Part shown: piece after piece, positions 1 through 10,127 of the stretch | How the letters are laid out: every line of letters begins with the position of its first letter | Numbering within the stretch: the stretch's first letter is position 1 | From: Pseudo-nitzschia pungens | Lineage: Eukaryota; Bacillariophyta; Bacillariophyceae; Bacillariales; Bacillariaceae | Reading direction: 5' to 3' | DNA: 64,000 nucleotides | Assembly: GCA_037355855.1 (NCBI GenBank) | Contig: CM074769.1 | Span: 124,001-188,000, forward strand | Program-made: the position numbers and the translations under genes | Notes under the pieces: model-generated | The model's database searches: none | Told to the model about the DNA's origin: nothing | What the model saw: only the letters and a program-made list of their open reading frames with translations

Positions 1-221
1 CGGGCTTCTTTAGGGTTGTGGGGGGAGCCGTTGCGTAGTCGGAGGACAGCGTCGAACCCAGGAGAGAGACAAGCTCGGGACTTGGGAGGAAAGCAGTCCA
101 GGACGCGAAGCGCGCGTGCTGAGTGCAAATCTGGTGGAGAAGAGTGGGATAGGGGAGGGAGAAGTATGAGTAATTGTGGGGGGTGAAAAGTTCGTGGGGA
201 CGAGAGACAGCATCAGCAAGG
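1..221 (-). pseudogene. Frame-shifted continuation of RT/RNase H ORF, runs off left edge
   Basis: Just before the RT/RNase H ORF stops, the next frame reads L-A-D-A-V-S-R. This matches the N-x-x-A-D-x-x-S-R tail that usually follows RNase H in LTR and DIRS-type polyproteins. That frame stays open from about 221 to position 1. One base pair separates the two frames near 220-225, in a short run of C on the coding strand. It may be a real inactivating indel, a sequencing error or a programmed shift. Anything further downstream (integrase or tyrosine recombinase) lies outside the window. Confidence 0.6.
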
Positions 222-2717
222 GCAGTTGTCCGACCCGGGGATGTAATCCACGACGCTGCCAAGGGGGGAGTCCTTGCGGTATGTCGCGGCAAGGAGGATA
301 GCGCTCCGGCCGAGGGTGGACTTGGTGGAGGATTTCATCCACCAAGCGATGGCGGCCTTGTTGTCGCAGGACGAACGCAGAACCGGGGCCGGGGGGAATG
401 CGTGAGGCCGGTCAGCGACCCAGAGCTGACCAATGAGGAAACACAGGAAGACCCCTAGGAACTCGAGTGTGTTGATGTGGACGTAGTCCGGATGCGTGTT
501 AGGAAGCTGGGTTCGCGCGTGGAGAGCAGCGGAGTATGGGAGGAAGCAGAAGACCCGGGGGGCGGGAAGGACGGCGCCAATGCCGGTATGAGAAGCGTCG
601 GTGGTGTTGTGGTCCAGCGCAAAACACCGAGGGATGAGGTGCCCAATAGGGGTGGAACACAGGCCGGGCCCCTTCAGGTACTCGTAGAGTGCGCGGAGGG
701 TCGGGATGGTAGTAGCGGGGATCGGGACCGTCGCACGGTTGCGCCAGATGAAAGCCGCCTGTTCGGTCTGGTGGAGCCAAGTAAAGCGACTTCGGAGGTC
801 GGAGGGCATCGAACTGTAGTGGGGGGGAAGCGGGCGGCGCTTGACGAGACGTTTGGCTCGGTGGTATCCCTGGGTAATGCAGGAGCGGAGGATGTCCCGG
901 AAGACCAGGAGGTGGGCGAGGCCCCAGGGGTAGTGTTGGAAGCCGTCGCCGAGGAGACCCAAGAGGGTGGCCAAGTCGCGGATAGTCGCTTGCTTACCAG
1001 GGATAAGCCAATGTTCCTGCTCAAGGTAGGAGACTATCTTGTCCCGACGACGGGGGGACAAGCGCACCGTCATGGTGCGCGTGTTGACGAGGAAGCCTAC
1101 GAGGAGGCGTTCTTCGGTGTAGGCCAGATCGAGTTTATCCTGGGACAGAATCTGTTCTTGGCAGGGATGGTCCGGGCCGAAGACGTCTTCGAGGGCGACA
1201 ATGCTAGCGGCGGAAGTCAAGCGGATGGTAGCGCGGACGTCCGCCGTGAAGAGGTCATCGACCTGCATAGGCATAGCAGGGGCCAGGCGGACCCGCGGGC
1301 GGCCCGGGATCGGGCACTCGCGGTCCTCAAAGACGCCGTGGTTGAGGGTGTCGAGGTTTGCCTGGGCGATCGTGTGGTGCTCCGAGGGGGGGATCTCGGG
1401 GCTGAGGCGCATGCGGGCAACGTAGCGGGACGCACGGCGGAGAGTGTCGTCGGGCTCATGGCGCCACAAGTACTGGGCCTGTTGGATCCGTGCCTGGGAG
1501 AGAGGGTCCCAGTTGGACGGACAGAAGCAACCGCCGAAGGACTGCCCGGTGGCGAAACCGAGGTAGCCGCACGCTTGGTAGGCGTGCATGGGGACGACCT
1601 CGGGGTTGAGTTTGCAGAGGCGGAAGGCGTTGCAGACGTCGTTGTCGATGATGAGGATTGCGGAGCGAGGGAAGGAGATGCGCATGTTCCAAACGTGAAC
1701 GAGGAACCGCTGGAAAGAGCCAGGGAACGTGACATCGGGCTCATTGGTCTTGTTCGTCCAGTCGTTGATACACATGGAGTCGACGGCGGGGCGAAAAGAA
1801 GCGTCGAAGATTTGGCGAGACTTCTTCCAGGGGTTGTTGCGGTCGGCGATGCCGAGTGGAGTGAAGTGGAGGTTGGGGATAAACAGATAGAGACGAGGGT
1901 CCACAAGGATGGTGTTGCCGCGGCGATAGTCCTTGCAGAGGACTTTCATAAGTTCGGATGGGTCTTCAGCAGCCGAGGCATGGTTGCCGTAGCGGTAGTA
2001 GGTCCAGAAATTGCGGTCAGTGGACCGGCCACGGCAGAGGCGGGGGGCCCCCGTGGTGAAAATGCGGCGAACCTCTCGGCGGATGGGGGCACTCACCCCC
2101 AGGCGAAGGCGGCGCATAATGGAGGGGACGTCGCGATGGACCGCGAGGTGCGGGCCGGCGAGGTAGCGGACAAGGCGGGGGACGTTCATCTGGCAGTGGA
2201 GAAGGGCGGCCGAGGAGCGTCGGATCCGGTCAGTGTTGAGGGTGGTTTCGGAGCGGAAGTCGGTGTACGACTGGTAACCCCGGATGGAAGAGGAGTCGAG
2301 GTGGAAGTATGTGTCGTGGAGTGTTCGGTAAAGGCGGGCGGGGGGATAGGCGCGGTCCCAGGCGGTGCGAGCGGAGGGAGAGAGGAAGGGGGAATCATGG
2401 AGAAAGGGGACGATGTGGCGGAGGCGAATGTCGCCGAGAAACGAAATGTTAGCGTGGGGCTTACCGTGGGTGTTGTGGAGGACGCCGTGGACTGCAGGGT
2501 GGAGAGTGGTCCCCCACGACGCGAGCTCCGAGGGGCTAAGGTCGCGCGTTGGGTGAGGGGAGAGAATCGCTGGCGGTGGTGTAGGGGTGTTGCGCTTGCC
2601 GGCAGGGACGGTGGGAGGATCAGGGAGGATGCCGGGGTACAGGCAAGGGGACTCGGGGGGGTCGGCCGAGGGGGCAGGGGGAGGAGATGGTGGTTCTCGT
2701 TGCGGACAGAGGGACAA
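213..2717 (-). CDS. Retroelement G: reverse transcriptase–RNase H polyprotein
   Basis: This long ORF carries an RT domain followed by RNase H. Visible RT landmarks are I-I-D-N-D-V near residue 354 (motif A aspartate) and Q-V-D-D-L-F near residue 485 (motif C, the x-x-D-D catalytic pair). RNase H landmarks are T-D-A-S near residue 705 and S-S-C-D-N-K near residue 785. The ORF stops within the A-D-A-V-S-R tail, which continues one frame over. No protease or integrase is visible. The N-terminus has no ATG: the frame opens at 2777 after a stop and the nominal start is TTG, so translation probably comes by frameshifting or reinitiation from the gag ORF upstream. The class cannot be fixed here; a DIRS-like or unusual LTR element are both possible. 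Base composition is much more GC-rich than elements A-F. Confidence 0.8.
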   Translation of the reverse strand: MSLCPQREPPSPPPAPSADPPESPCLYPGILPDPPTVPAGKRNTPTPPPAILSPHPTRDLSPSELASWGTTLHPAVHGVLHNTHGKPHANISFLGDIRLRHIVPFLHDSPFLSPSARTAWDRAYPPARLYRTLHDTYFHLDSSSIRGYQSYTDFRSETTLNTDRIRRSSAALLHCQMNVPRLVRYLAGPHLAVHRDVPSIMRRLRLGVSAPIRREVRRIFTTGAPRLCRGRSTDRNFWTYYRYGNHASAAEDPSELMKVLCKDYRRGNTILVDPRLYLFIPNLHFTPLGIADRNNPWKKSRQIFDASFRPAVDSMCINDWTNKTNEPDVTFPGSFQRFLVHVWNMRISFPRSAILIIDNDVCNAFRLCKLNPEVVPMHAYQACGYLGFATGQSFGGCFCPSNWDPLSQARIQQAQYLWRHEPDDTLRRASRYVARMRLSPEIPPSEHHTIAQANLDTLNHGVFEDRECPIPGRPRVRLAPAMPMQVDDLFTADVRATIRLTSAASIVALEDVFGPDHPCQEQILSQDKLDLAYTEERLLVGFLVNTRTMTVRLSPRRRDKIVSYLEQEHWLIPGKQATIRDLATLLGLLGDGFQHYPWGLAHLLVFRDILRSCITQGYHRAKRLVKRRPLPPHYSSMPSDLRSRFTWLHQTEQAAFIWRNRATVPIPATTIPTLRALYEYLKGPGLCSTPIGHLIPRCFALDHNTTDASHTGIGAVLPAPRVFCFLPYSAALHARTQLPNTHPDYVHINTLEFLGVFLCFLIGQLWVADRPHAFPPAPVLRSSCDNKAAIAWWMKSSTKSTLGRSAILLAATYRKDSPLGSVVDYIPGSDNCPC

Positions 2718-2884
2718 AGGGGGGGACAGGGTGGCTGGGAGTGTAGGGGGTATAGATCGGGAGATAGTTGACGTAGTCTAAAGCGAGAGGTAGAGAGGGA
2801 GTGGGCATAGTAAAGGGTTAACATATGGGATTACGGGTTAAAGGAAGGGCAAAAAGGGCGGGGACGAGGAGAGGGGAGGGAGGA

Positions 2885-3440
2885 CTAACCTCGGTCGGAG
2901 TCGGAAGGGGCGCCGCTGTTGGGGGCAAAAGCGACGACGGCATGCTTGGTGACATACTGCTTGGCCTTTTCCTTGTCGGCAGCGGAGAGTCCTTTCCAAG
3001 TGTGCGCGTGGAAGAACTTGCAGGAGTCACCGTATGTGCACTGGAAGCCCACAAAGCTAGCGCTCATGCAGAGGCGGGTGCCTTTCTTGCCGAAAGGCTC
3101 GTCGTAGCGGGGGCGGGAGGTACCCGAGGTGAGGGTGAAGAGGCCACGGGCTTTGTCTTTGTCGTCGGCTGGCGAGGGGGTGCGGGAGTGGTCGGCGCGT
3201 TGGGGGCCGGTGGTGCCGGACGGGGTATGGCGAGGTTTCTTGCTGTCGCGGGGGTTGTCAGGCTCGTGGGAGGACCGGGAGCGGGCGCGGTCGGCGACGC
3301 GTCTGTGGTTTTCCCACCAGAAGAAAGTCGCGGGAGGGGTAGAGAAAGTATTGAGGTGCTGGCCGTATGTTGCCTGCTCAATGAGTTGGTTGAGGGCGTT
3401 GAAATTGTCGCGAGCACTGACGTAGCCCTTGGACGGGCAA
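2885..3440 (-). CDS. Retroelement G: CCCH zinc-finger gag tail (second frame)
   Basis: This frame overlaps the end of the gag-like ORF and carries what looks like its real C-terminal half. It contains N-F-N-A-L-N-Q-L-I-E-Q, a basic stretch, and a zinc finger C-x9-C-x5-C-x3-H around residues 133-157 of the open frame (which begins at 3487), followed by a helical end. The frame has no ATG; its nominal start is a TTG. The gag frame and this frame both encode the overlap around 3425-3487, and the sensible protein passes from gag to this frame near C-A-A-G-G-G-C. A +1 shift is needed, either programmed or caused by an indel. CCCH fingers are known from gag-like ORF1 proteins as RNA-binding modules; that role is inferred. 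Confidence 0.6.
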
Positions 3441-5216
3441 TGGGGCATCGGTGGAGACGTGGGTAAGGACTTCCGGGATTTGTGCAAGGACGAGGACGGC
3501 GACCATACCTTCCTGGAGCATGGTGATCATGCTGTGTCGGAGGTGGGGTTGGGTCTGGACCGTGCGTTCGAGCCACGCCGATGTGCGTGGTGCGGTCATA
3601 GTGTTGAGGAGTTGTTCGATGCCTTTGTACAGAACACTTTGTTCGGCGTCTTTGGAGAGGGTGCGGAGGAAGAGGAGGAGGTTGTGGCCGGCATAAATCT
3701 CATCGTTAGGGTGGGTTTGGGAGCCGTCGATGAAGAGGGTAGTGTTGGTAGTACGGGTGCGTCGACGGGAGTTTTCCTCGTGGAGCGCCTCGGATTCGTA
3801 GGAGCGGACCGATTGGGTCCGGGACTTAAAGGAGTTGCTGTTCGGGGGAACGCGGAGGAGATTGAAGATCGAGAATGCGGTATCGAGGCAGTCGGCATTG
3901 TCTCCAAGCGGGGAGGAGATGACGATGAAGTTGGTGATGACTTTGAGGAGGGTGCGGTCGAACATGCCGCGGGTGATGCGGTTGTAGGTAAGGGTGTTGT
4001 CGGTGTGACATTTGGTTTGCATGCGGGAGAGCTCGCCGTTGAAGATCTCGACCTGTTGGGAAACGTTTTTGTTGTTGAAGATTTCGATAATGGTAGGGTA
4101 GAGTGTGGCGTGGCGTACGGTGAGCGTGGCACCCTCCCCCTCGATCCGGGCAAGGGCTGCACTCCAGGAGAGTGCCGGTCGAGTGAGGGTGGTGCGGTCG
4201 TCATCGCTGCGCGCGGTGGACGGGGATGTGCCTGTAGTGCGGACAACCTCGGTGAGGAGTGTGCGCATGTCGGCGTGGGTAAATTGTCCCGGTGGGGGAG
4301 GGTCGGTGCGTGGGGTCTCGGGATTGCCGGTGGCAGGGGTAGCCAGGGGTAGGGCAGAGCAGAGGTCGCGTAGGCGGGCGAGGCGGATTCCGAGTATTAG
4401 TGGTTGGGAGGCGTCCACACAGGAGGGGGTAGGGTTGGAGGGTTGTAGGCGGGTCGGGAGTGGGTTGAGGTCGTTCTGTGGGAGTTGGGTGAGGATGGTG
4501 TGGCCGCTTTGTCCTTCTTTGGTCCAATTTTCTTTGTGGAAGAGTTGGTGGTGGGTGTGGAGGCTGTGGCCGGAGTTCTTGGTGTGGAGGAAACAGAGGG
4601 CTTTCCACCAAGCAGTGAATCCTTCATCATAGGTGTTGGGAGGGAGGGGTTCGCCGAGACGAGTGCCTGTGGGGATGGCGAGTGTGGCGGGCCACATGGT
4701 AGGGAGGAGGACGAACTGGGGGGTGGTGGCGGCCGTCCCGTCGTGGCCGAGGTCGGTGGGACCAACCTGTGTCTTAGAATCAGTGGCGCTCATGAAACTG
4801 TCGGGGAGGTGGGTTGGATCGGTCCAGGTTCGGAAAAGTGCGGCGGAGGTTTGGGGGGCAATACCAAGGAAGCTCGTGTGGAAGGAGGACGGGGGAATGG
4901 CGACGAGGGTGTCGGATTGGATGGAGTCGGACGAAATGCCAACGTAGTGAAGGGTGTCGTCATCGGCCGTCCACGCGACGAGGGAGTGGATACACTGGAG
5001 GACGTGGTGTTCGTCGAGGTATGCGTACCTGGGGTGTAGGGTGTTCAACAAGTTGGAACGGTGGGCGACGTTTGCTGCTTTTCCGAGGGAGAGGAGGAAT
5101 GATTTGCGGGTATTGTCGGTGGTGTTGCGGTTGGTCGGTGGGGCGTCGGAGAAATTCAGGAAGCCGGAAGATAGGCAACGCATCTGGAGCTGGGCGAGTT
5201 CCGGGATGGGGGGCAT
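3378..5216 (-). CDS. Retroelement G: gag-like protein
   Basis: The open frame extends up to 6020, but the likely start is the ATG at 5216, which begins M-P-P-I-P-E-L-A-Q. The part above it translates into low-complexity Pro/Thr/Ser repeat derived from tandem DNA repeats. The protein of about 612 residues has a helical N-terminal part, a Pro/Thr-rich middle and an acidic/basic C-terminal part with no recognised enzyme motif. It lies directly upstream of the RT ORF on the same strand, which is why it is read as gag. The last 30 or so residues after V-Q-G look out of frame, because the neighbouring frame continues with a plausible coiled region and a zinc finger. Confidence 0.6.
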   Translation of the reverse strand: MPPIPELAQLQMRCLSSGFLNFSDAPPTNRNTTDNTRKSFLLSLGKAANVAHRSNLLNTLHPRYAYLDEHHVLQCIHSLVAWTADDDTLHYVGISSDSIQSDTLVAIPPSSFHTSFLGIAPQTSAALFRTWTDPTHLPDSFMSATDSKTQVGPTDLGHDGTAATTPQFVLLPTMWPATLAIPTGTRLGEPLPPNTYDEGFTAWWKALCFLHTKNSGHSLHTHHQLFHKENWTKEGQSGHTILTQLPQNDLNPLPTRLQPSNPTPSCVDASQPLILGIRLARLRDLCSALPLATPATGNPETPRTDPPPPGQFTHADMRTLLTEVVRTTGTSPSTARSDDDRTTLTRPALSWSAALARIEGEGATLTVRHATLYPTIIEIFNNKNVSQQVEIFNGELSRMQTKCHTDNTLTYNRITRGMFDRTLLKVITNFIVISSPLGDNADCLDTAFSIFNLLRVPPNSNSFKSRTQSVRSYESEALHEENSRRRTRTTNTTLFIDGSQTHPNDEIYAGHNLLLFLRTLSKDAEQSVLYKGIEQLLNTMTAPRTSAWLERTVQTQPHLRHSMITMLQEGMVAVLVLAQIPEVLTHVSTDAPLPVQGLRQCSRQFQRPQPTH

Positions 5217-6062
5217 GGTGTATGTTCGGGACTTGTTTGTGTGGTTGAATGAGATCGGGTTTGTGAGAGTGGGGGAGTGGGTGCGCAGGGGAGGGGTTGG
5301 GTGGGAAGTTGTGGATTGGCGAGGGTAAGTGTCAGGGAGGGGCTGGCGAGGGAATGTGTCAACGGTTCGATCGCCAGGGGATGTGTCAACGGTTCGATCG
5401 CTCTGGTTGGCGAGGGGTGGTGTCAGGGTTGGTGTCAAAAGTTTGGGGCTGGCGCGCGGGGGTATCTCGGTGTAGGGGATAGGGGAAACCGCGTTTTTTT
5501 TTGGTTGGCGGGGCGGGTAGTCCGGGGCGGGTGGTCGGCGGGACCGGGTGGTGGGAGTATGGATGGGGTAGCCAGCCAGTGGGGAGTCGCGTGGTGTTGG
5601 CGACGGGGTGGGAGTGATCGACAGGATCGTGATCGACAGGATCGTGATCGACAGGATCGGGGTGATCGACAGGATCGGGGTGGTGTTGGGGTGGTTAGTG
5701 TGCTGGGGTAGCCAGCAGGGGGGCACGGTGTGGTCCGGGGTTGATCGGCAGGATCGTGATCGGCTGGATCGGGGGCTGGGGTAGCCAGCGTGCTGGGGTA
5801 GCCAGCGTGTGGGCGTGGGTGGTGTTGGTATTGGTGTGTATTGTGTGGAGGTGTATGGCTGGGGAGAAAAGAATAGGTTTGTTGATCCGCTCCCACAGGG
5901 AACAGCACTCCTCATTGTCGTCGGCTTGGTGTTGGCCAAGGGACAATGAGGTGAGCAGATGGGGAAGGCATCGTCCCGCACCTCCGTGCCCGATAGCGGC
6001 TGCGTACCTTGTGCGGGCACCGCGTTGTGCCCGTCTACGGTACGCGCGCTGTCGGCCCTCTC
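5217..6062 (-). repeat. Leader of retroelement G with short tandem repeats
   Basis: This is a non-coding, repeat-rich stretch upstream of the gag-like ATG. Three repeat types are visible: two copies of gtgtcaacggttcgatcg at about 5356-5402, about five copies of gatcgacaggatcg at about 5615-5682, and several copies of ctggggtagccagc between 5560 and 5810. No LTR boundary could be recognised, so the outer end of the element is uncertain. Confidence 0.55.
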
Positions 6063-7027
6063 GTGACACTTACCTACCTACCATTGGGACCTTCCTCACA
6101 TACGTCGTAGTGCTCGTCACGGCGCGCGCGGCAAGTTCACAGGTGGTGCGCGTGGTGGTGCGGGCGTGTCCCCACCCGCATCCTGCAGTTGCGGTGACCT
6201 GTGTCTTGCCCAACAGGTTCGTAACCTTACCGTTACAGTGTGCTGGACTGGAGTGCCGTAAGGTAAGGTTTACTCGTATTCAATACCGGTAAGGTTACAA
6301 GTGCTTCTAATTGTACGTACTTACTCGTAGTAAGATTGGATAATGATGATTCGTTTCATTCAAAAACCGAATGAAAATATCGAGTAAGACTTACGAACGT
6401 ATCGAATATCGAATATCGAATCCTTGGAGAACAAACAAAAACACAAGGATCAATCATCTTGATCAATCCATACTCAATAACCTTACCGTACGTACCAGTA
6501 CGAGCACTTGCATGAACAAAAGTCTAAAGCACGATACGAGTAAGATTACCGCACACCAAAACCTCTTCGCTGCCGTTTCACCGAAGTCAATGCCAACCAC
6601 TCCGCCGCACTGGCATCCAAATTGATTGAGAATTGAGAATACAAGAACGAATACAAGAACGAATACGAATACAAATAATTCGAATACAAGCAAACTGAAA
6701 CCTTACTCGAACGTACTGCCCCCTTTCGTTCAACGAAGCAAAGCACACAGCTGGTATCCGTGAGAGTACGAGTACGAGTACGAATAAGGGACTCGCACCT
6801 GTTCCGCATTCAAGCAATCTGTTCGTATCTATTTCGTATTCATATTCGTATTCATATTCATATTGAATACGAAGTATATAACAGCTATCGCACTTATCGC
6901 AGCAACAGCAACAGCAGCAGCAGCGATCACATCGAAAACTGAAACGAAGTACAAGCACAAGCACCTAGTACAAGTATACTTCGTACAACCACAATTCGAA
7001 ACGACAATCGGATCAGATCGGAACGCA
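6063..7027. promoter_or_regulatory. Upstream region of the 7028 gene with TAAGGTTAC/GTACGAG words
   Basis: No coding sequence was found. The stretch is packed with short words such as gtaaccttaccg, gtaaggtaagg, ggtaaggttac (6220-6295), ccttaccgtacgtacc (about 6480) and a gtacgagtacgagtacgaat run (6763-6786). It also holds alternating ttcgtattcatattcg near 6830-6860. The same words recur upstream of the PH gene and right of the second LRR gene, so they may be promoter-linked. TATA-like and initiator signals could not be assigned. Confidence 0.35.
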
Positions 7028-9466
7028 ATGAGACTAAAGAAACTCACTAGCTGGTCCGGATCGCGGGGCGCCAAAGAACGACAGCGACAGGCCGAGAAGG
7101 AAAAGGAAAGAGAAAAAATGCTTCTCGCCAGTGGCAGCACCAATGGCAACACCAACACCAACAGCAACAGCGATGCCGCGATTCAAATAAGCCCCAACAA
7201 AAAAATCGGTACCAGCGGCAGCCCGATCCGAACGCTCAGGCTCTCGCCAAGATTCGGCAGCGGCAGGGGCATCATTGGGAGCACGAGCAGCCACCAGAAA
7301 GAGAGGAAGAAAGCGATTCCACAATCGAACGCTCTTGCTTCGTCGGCCACCACAACGGCGACCCCTCCGACGAATCCGGGAATATTGCCAAAACAAGAAG
7401 ACGATCGCCCGTGTTTGCTGTTTGAAGATTTGGAGGACGATGAGGACGAAAACAACCACAATAACAACAACAACAACAACAACAACGAATCCAAAATCGA
7501 AAGCGGACAGGCTGCCCATCGAAAGAATCTAGTCAACAACCTCAACCTCACGGTCCAAACCCAGACGCCTACCGAGGCCGAACAACATCGTCCCACGAAT
7601 ACGAATATGGATTTGAATATGGATTTGAATATGAACATGAACATGAATAGCACCAATCGTACTACTGTGAAGCCAAATCCAAATGCAAATGCAAACCTTC
7701 CAACAGCTGCTGCTGCTGCTGCTGCAGTTACCGTTGCCGCGTCCAGACACCTGTTTCTCCCTCCCCCGGAAATCATGATCGACCATCTCGCGGTGCCACC
7801 GAGTCCCATGAGGGAACCGCAATTCAACATCATGTCCAGCCCGAGCATGAACAAGCGCCTCTTGGACGATTACAGCCCGGGAATGTACCTCAATTTCAAC
7901 GACCAAGAAGAGCCCTGTCTGGGAGATCCCGTGGGAGACATTGCGATGCAGCGGCAACTGATGGATGCCCAGCGGCTGGTGAGGATCGTGCTCGGCAAAC
8001 CCCTCAGGGGGGGAGGAGAAGAATACCTGGCACCCAACAGCATTCTGCAGGCCATTCGATCCTACGCACTCATGAAGGCGGAGCTCATCGATCTCAGGAA
8101 AAAACAAGAGATTGCGGACGGGGATCCCCCCGCGATTCTACAGGCGCTCGGATCCCCGGCCGCAACGACGCCCAGCAAAACCGTGGCCGACGGCACCCAC
8201 TCAGATGGCATTGGTGTTGGCGTTGGTGTTGGCGTTGGCCACGTCCCACCACCAACAACAATGACCGCCAGCGCTGTGGATTTGAATGCGGAGGAAGCCC
8301 GAGAAATGGTGCAACGATTGCAGGACCAGCTCAAAACCGCAAACGAAACCATTGCCGAATTGCAGCAAAAACTACAATTACAATTACAACTACAAACACA
8401 AACACAAACACAAAAGGCCGGCGAACAGCCGGTATCAACAACCACAACGAAGAATGCTGGTCCGGAAGACCCATCGATGCGGAGCCAAGACGACCGCATC
8501 AAAACCGCGCAAGCACGAAGAAACGTCGTCGCGCTCTCTCCGCGACGCTTTTTCCCAAACGAGGTCTGCCAAACACCGACCCGACGGCTTCCGCTGTCGG
8601 AACAAAACCAAGAGGCTGCGATACAATCACCCCCGCAGGAGACAAAAGACAAGCCGAATGAAGAAACCGACAACTATGAAATGCCCGACAATCTTCGGAT
8701 TGAACCGGACCAAACAACACCAGCAACACCACCCGACGACGGGAGCAACGTAGTGGACGCAGAGTCGGCAAAACGGGAGGAAGAGACCCGGCGGCAAATT
8801 GAACAGAATCCACTCACCGCAATGAACGAGGAAAGCCTCGAAGACGCGATGGAACCAAACGGAAAGGAGGAAACCGAACGTGAAATGGCACAAAATTCGT
8901 TGACAGTAACGGACGACGAGCACAAGCTCGTGGAAGCAGAAACCGAAAGAGAGAGAGACGGGGAAGGGATCGAGCAATCCAGGGAAGAAGAGGCGCAAGC
9001 TGTCGACAATTCCATCGACCAAGTGTCGTGTGCGACGCAAAGCGAGGAAGTACGAATCTCGGCTGCGACAATGACGATCAACAAAGCCGACTCCCAAGAG
9101 ACAAGGGAGCAGGGGTCGGCGGAGCAGCAACAGCAAACGCAACAGGAAAAGAGCACAAACGAATCGCAACACGACATCAAAGTTGATGACCGCGATGATG
9201 AAAATCTGAATCAAAACGAAAGAGACCCGAATCACCCAGCGGCCACCACCGCGCTTGACAAGGAACAAACGGTAGATACAACAGCAGCAGCCATCGCAAC
9301 TACATTGACAACAACAACAACAACAACAACAACAACAGCTACCAAATTCACAAGCTACTGCACGACGATACTGACGGAAGTCTCTCCCAACAGCAACTCG
9401 TCGTCCTCATCGTCAGTATCCAACGCTCAGCAACAACAACAACAACAACAACAACAACAAATCTAA
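7028..9466 (+). CDS. Asn/Gln-rich coiled-coil protein, unknown function
   Basis: This 812-residue protein is not recognised as a named family. The start is the first ATG in the frame (M-R-L-K-K-L-T-S-W); the frame extends upstream only from a TTG. The N-terminus is basic (K/E/R-rich, about residues 15-35). The middle has poly-Asn and Asn-Met runs. A more ordinary segment around residues 255-370 (D-Y-S-P-G-M-Y-L-N-F, then Q-R-L-V-R-I-V-L-G-K-P-L-R-G-G) looks like the conserved core. It is followed by a Gln/Leu coiled coil (L-Q-D-Q-L-K-T-A-N-E), a Glu-rich acidic tail and terminal poly-Gln. A decayed copy of its 3' end lies at about 52320-52620, which supports its being a host gene. Confidence 0.65.
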   Translation: MRLKKLTSWSGSRGAKERQRQAEKEKEREKMLLASGSTNGNTNTNSNSDAAIQISPNKKIGTSGSPIRTLRLSPRFGSGRGIIGSTSSHQKERKKAIPQSNALASSATTTATPPTNPGILPKQEDDRPCLLFEDLEDDEDENNHNNNNNNNNNESKIESGQAAHRKNLVNNLNLTVQTQTPTEAEQHRPTNTNMDLNMDLNMNMNMNSTNRTTVKPNPNANANLPTAAAAAAAVTVAASRHLFLPPPEIMIDHLAVPPSPMREPQFNIMSSPSMNKRLLDDYSPGMYLNFNDQEEPCLGDPVGDIAMQRQLMDAQRLVRIVLGKPLRGGGEEYLAPNSILQAIRSYALMKAELIDLRKKQEIADGDPPAILQALGSPAATTPSKTVADGTHSDGIGVGVGVGVGHVPPPTTMTASAVDLNAEEAREMVQRLQDQLKTANETIAELQQKLQLQLQLQTQTQTQKAGEQPVSTTTTKNAGPEDPSMRSQDDRIKTAQARRNVVALSPRRFFPNEVCQTPTRRLPLSEQNQEAAIQSPPQETKDKPNEETDNYEMPDNLRIEPDQTTPATPPDDGSNVVDAESAKREEETRRQIEQNPLTAMNEESLEDAMEPNGKEETEREMAQNSLTVTDDEHKLVEAETERERDGEGIEQSREEEAQAVDNSIDQVSCATQSEEVRISAATMTINKADSQETREQGSAEQQQQTQQEKSTNESQHDIKVDDRDDENLNQNERDPNHPAATTALDKEQTVDTTAAAIATTLTTTTTTTTTTATKFTSYCTTILTEVSPNSNSSSSSSVSNAQQQQQQQQQQQI

Positions 9467-9490
9467 AACCATACAATTATAGTACGAATT

Positions 9491-9956
9491 TGATAAAATG
9501 TAGCTGAAACAGGGTTTAAGCTGATAGGTCCTAAGGCAAGCTTGGAGATATACAGCAAGCAAACCGGTTGAGGTGCCGGTCTGTTCTATCGATAGTCTCG
9601 GATTCACCACTACGACCGAACGAATCGATCAGATCTATTCTAACTACCTTTGGGGCTCAGTCAGTTAGATCTTAGGCTTGTAGTTCTACAGGGAGCTGCT
9701 CAGGGAGCAGGATGTATGTATCAAGGTATTCAAATCAGAGTTAAACTAAAGATGTGAGGACAACAACCTTGTCGGGAATTCGACGTTGCTGTCTTGTTAA
9801 TTCTACTGAGTGGTTGCTGCTGCTGCTTGTTTTCTTGTACTGTAAACTCAGTAGAAAATATTTTGTTTTCTTTACGCGCAGTGTGTGAGCGTTCATATGT
9901 AATGTATGTAGGGTTAAGGGTTTGTCAACGAAACCGATTTTGGTTACAATTTAACA
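9491..9956 (-). mobile_element. Solo LTR, family A, TSD GAATT
   Basis: This 466-bp insertion reads TGATAAAATGTAGC at its left end and GGTTACAATTTAACA at its right end, which are the family A LTR termini (outward TGTTAAA/TTTAACA inverted repeat). It is flanked by GAATT at 9486-9490 and 9957-9961. The paralogous segment near 52608 has one GAATT and no LTR, which gives an independent empty site. Orientation follows the sense of gag-bearing family A copies. Confidence 0.93.
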
Positions 9957-10127
9957 GAATTATCACTGGTTAGAACCGAAAAAACTTTAATTCTTGTTGA
10001 TTCGTAATCCGCGTCAAACGATGGAAGCAGATGTCCCGTACACGTAGCGTAGCGATTGCTTCCAACACGGCTCGAACGCGAACCCGTGGCGACGTTTCAA
10101 GACGAGACGGAGACGGCGACGACTTTT
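9957..10127. repeat. Duplicated host segment downstream of the 7028 gene (copy 1)
   Basis: The stretch from ggttagaaccg through gattcgtaatccgcgt and gcgtagcgattgcttcc to gagacggagacggcgacgac is clearly related to 52610-52800. Together with the gene 3' end and its decayed copy, this marks one duplicated locus. It ends at the target site of element A. Confidence 0.8.

Noticed and set aside
477..2771. Long plus-strand ORF opposite the RT/RNase H frame
   Set aside because: Mirror frame produced by GC-rich codon use; Gly/Val/Glu-rich with no domain, while the minus strand has RT and RNase H motifs.
6863..7027. Extended start of the Asn/Gln-rich gene
   Set aside because: The frame upstream of 7028 starts only at TTG and is microsatellite-derived; 7028 is the first ATG.
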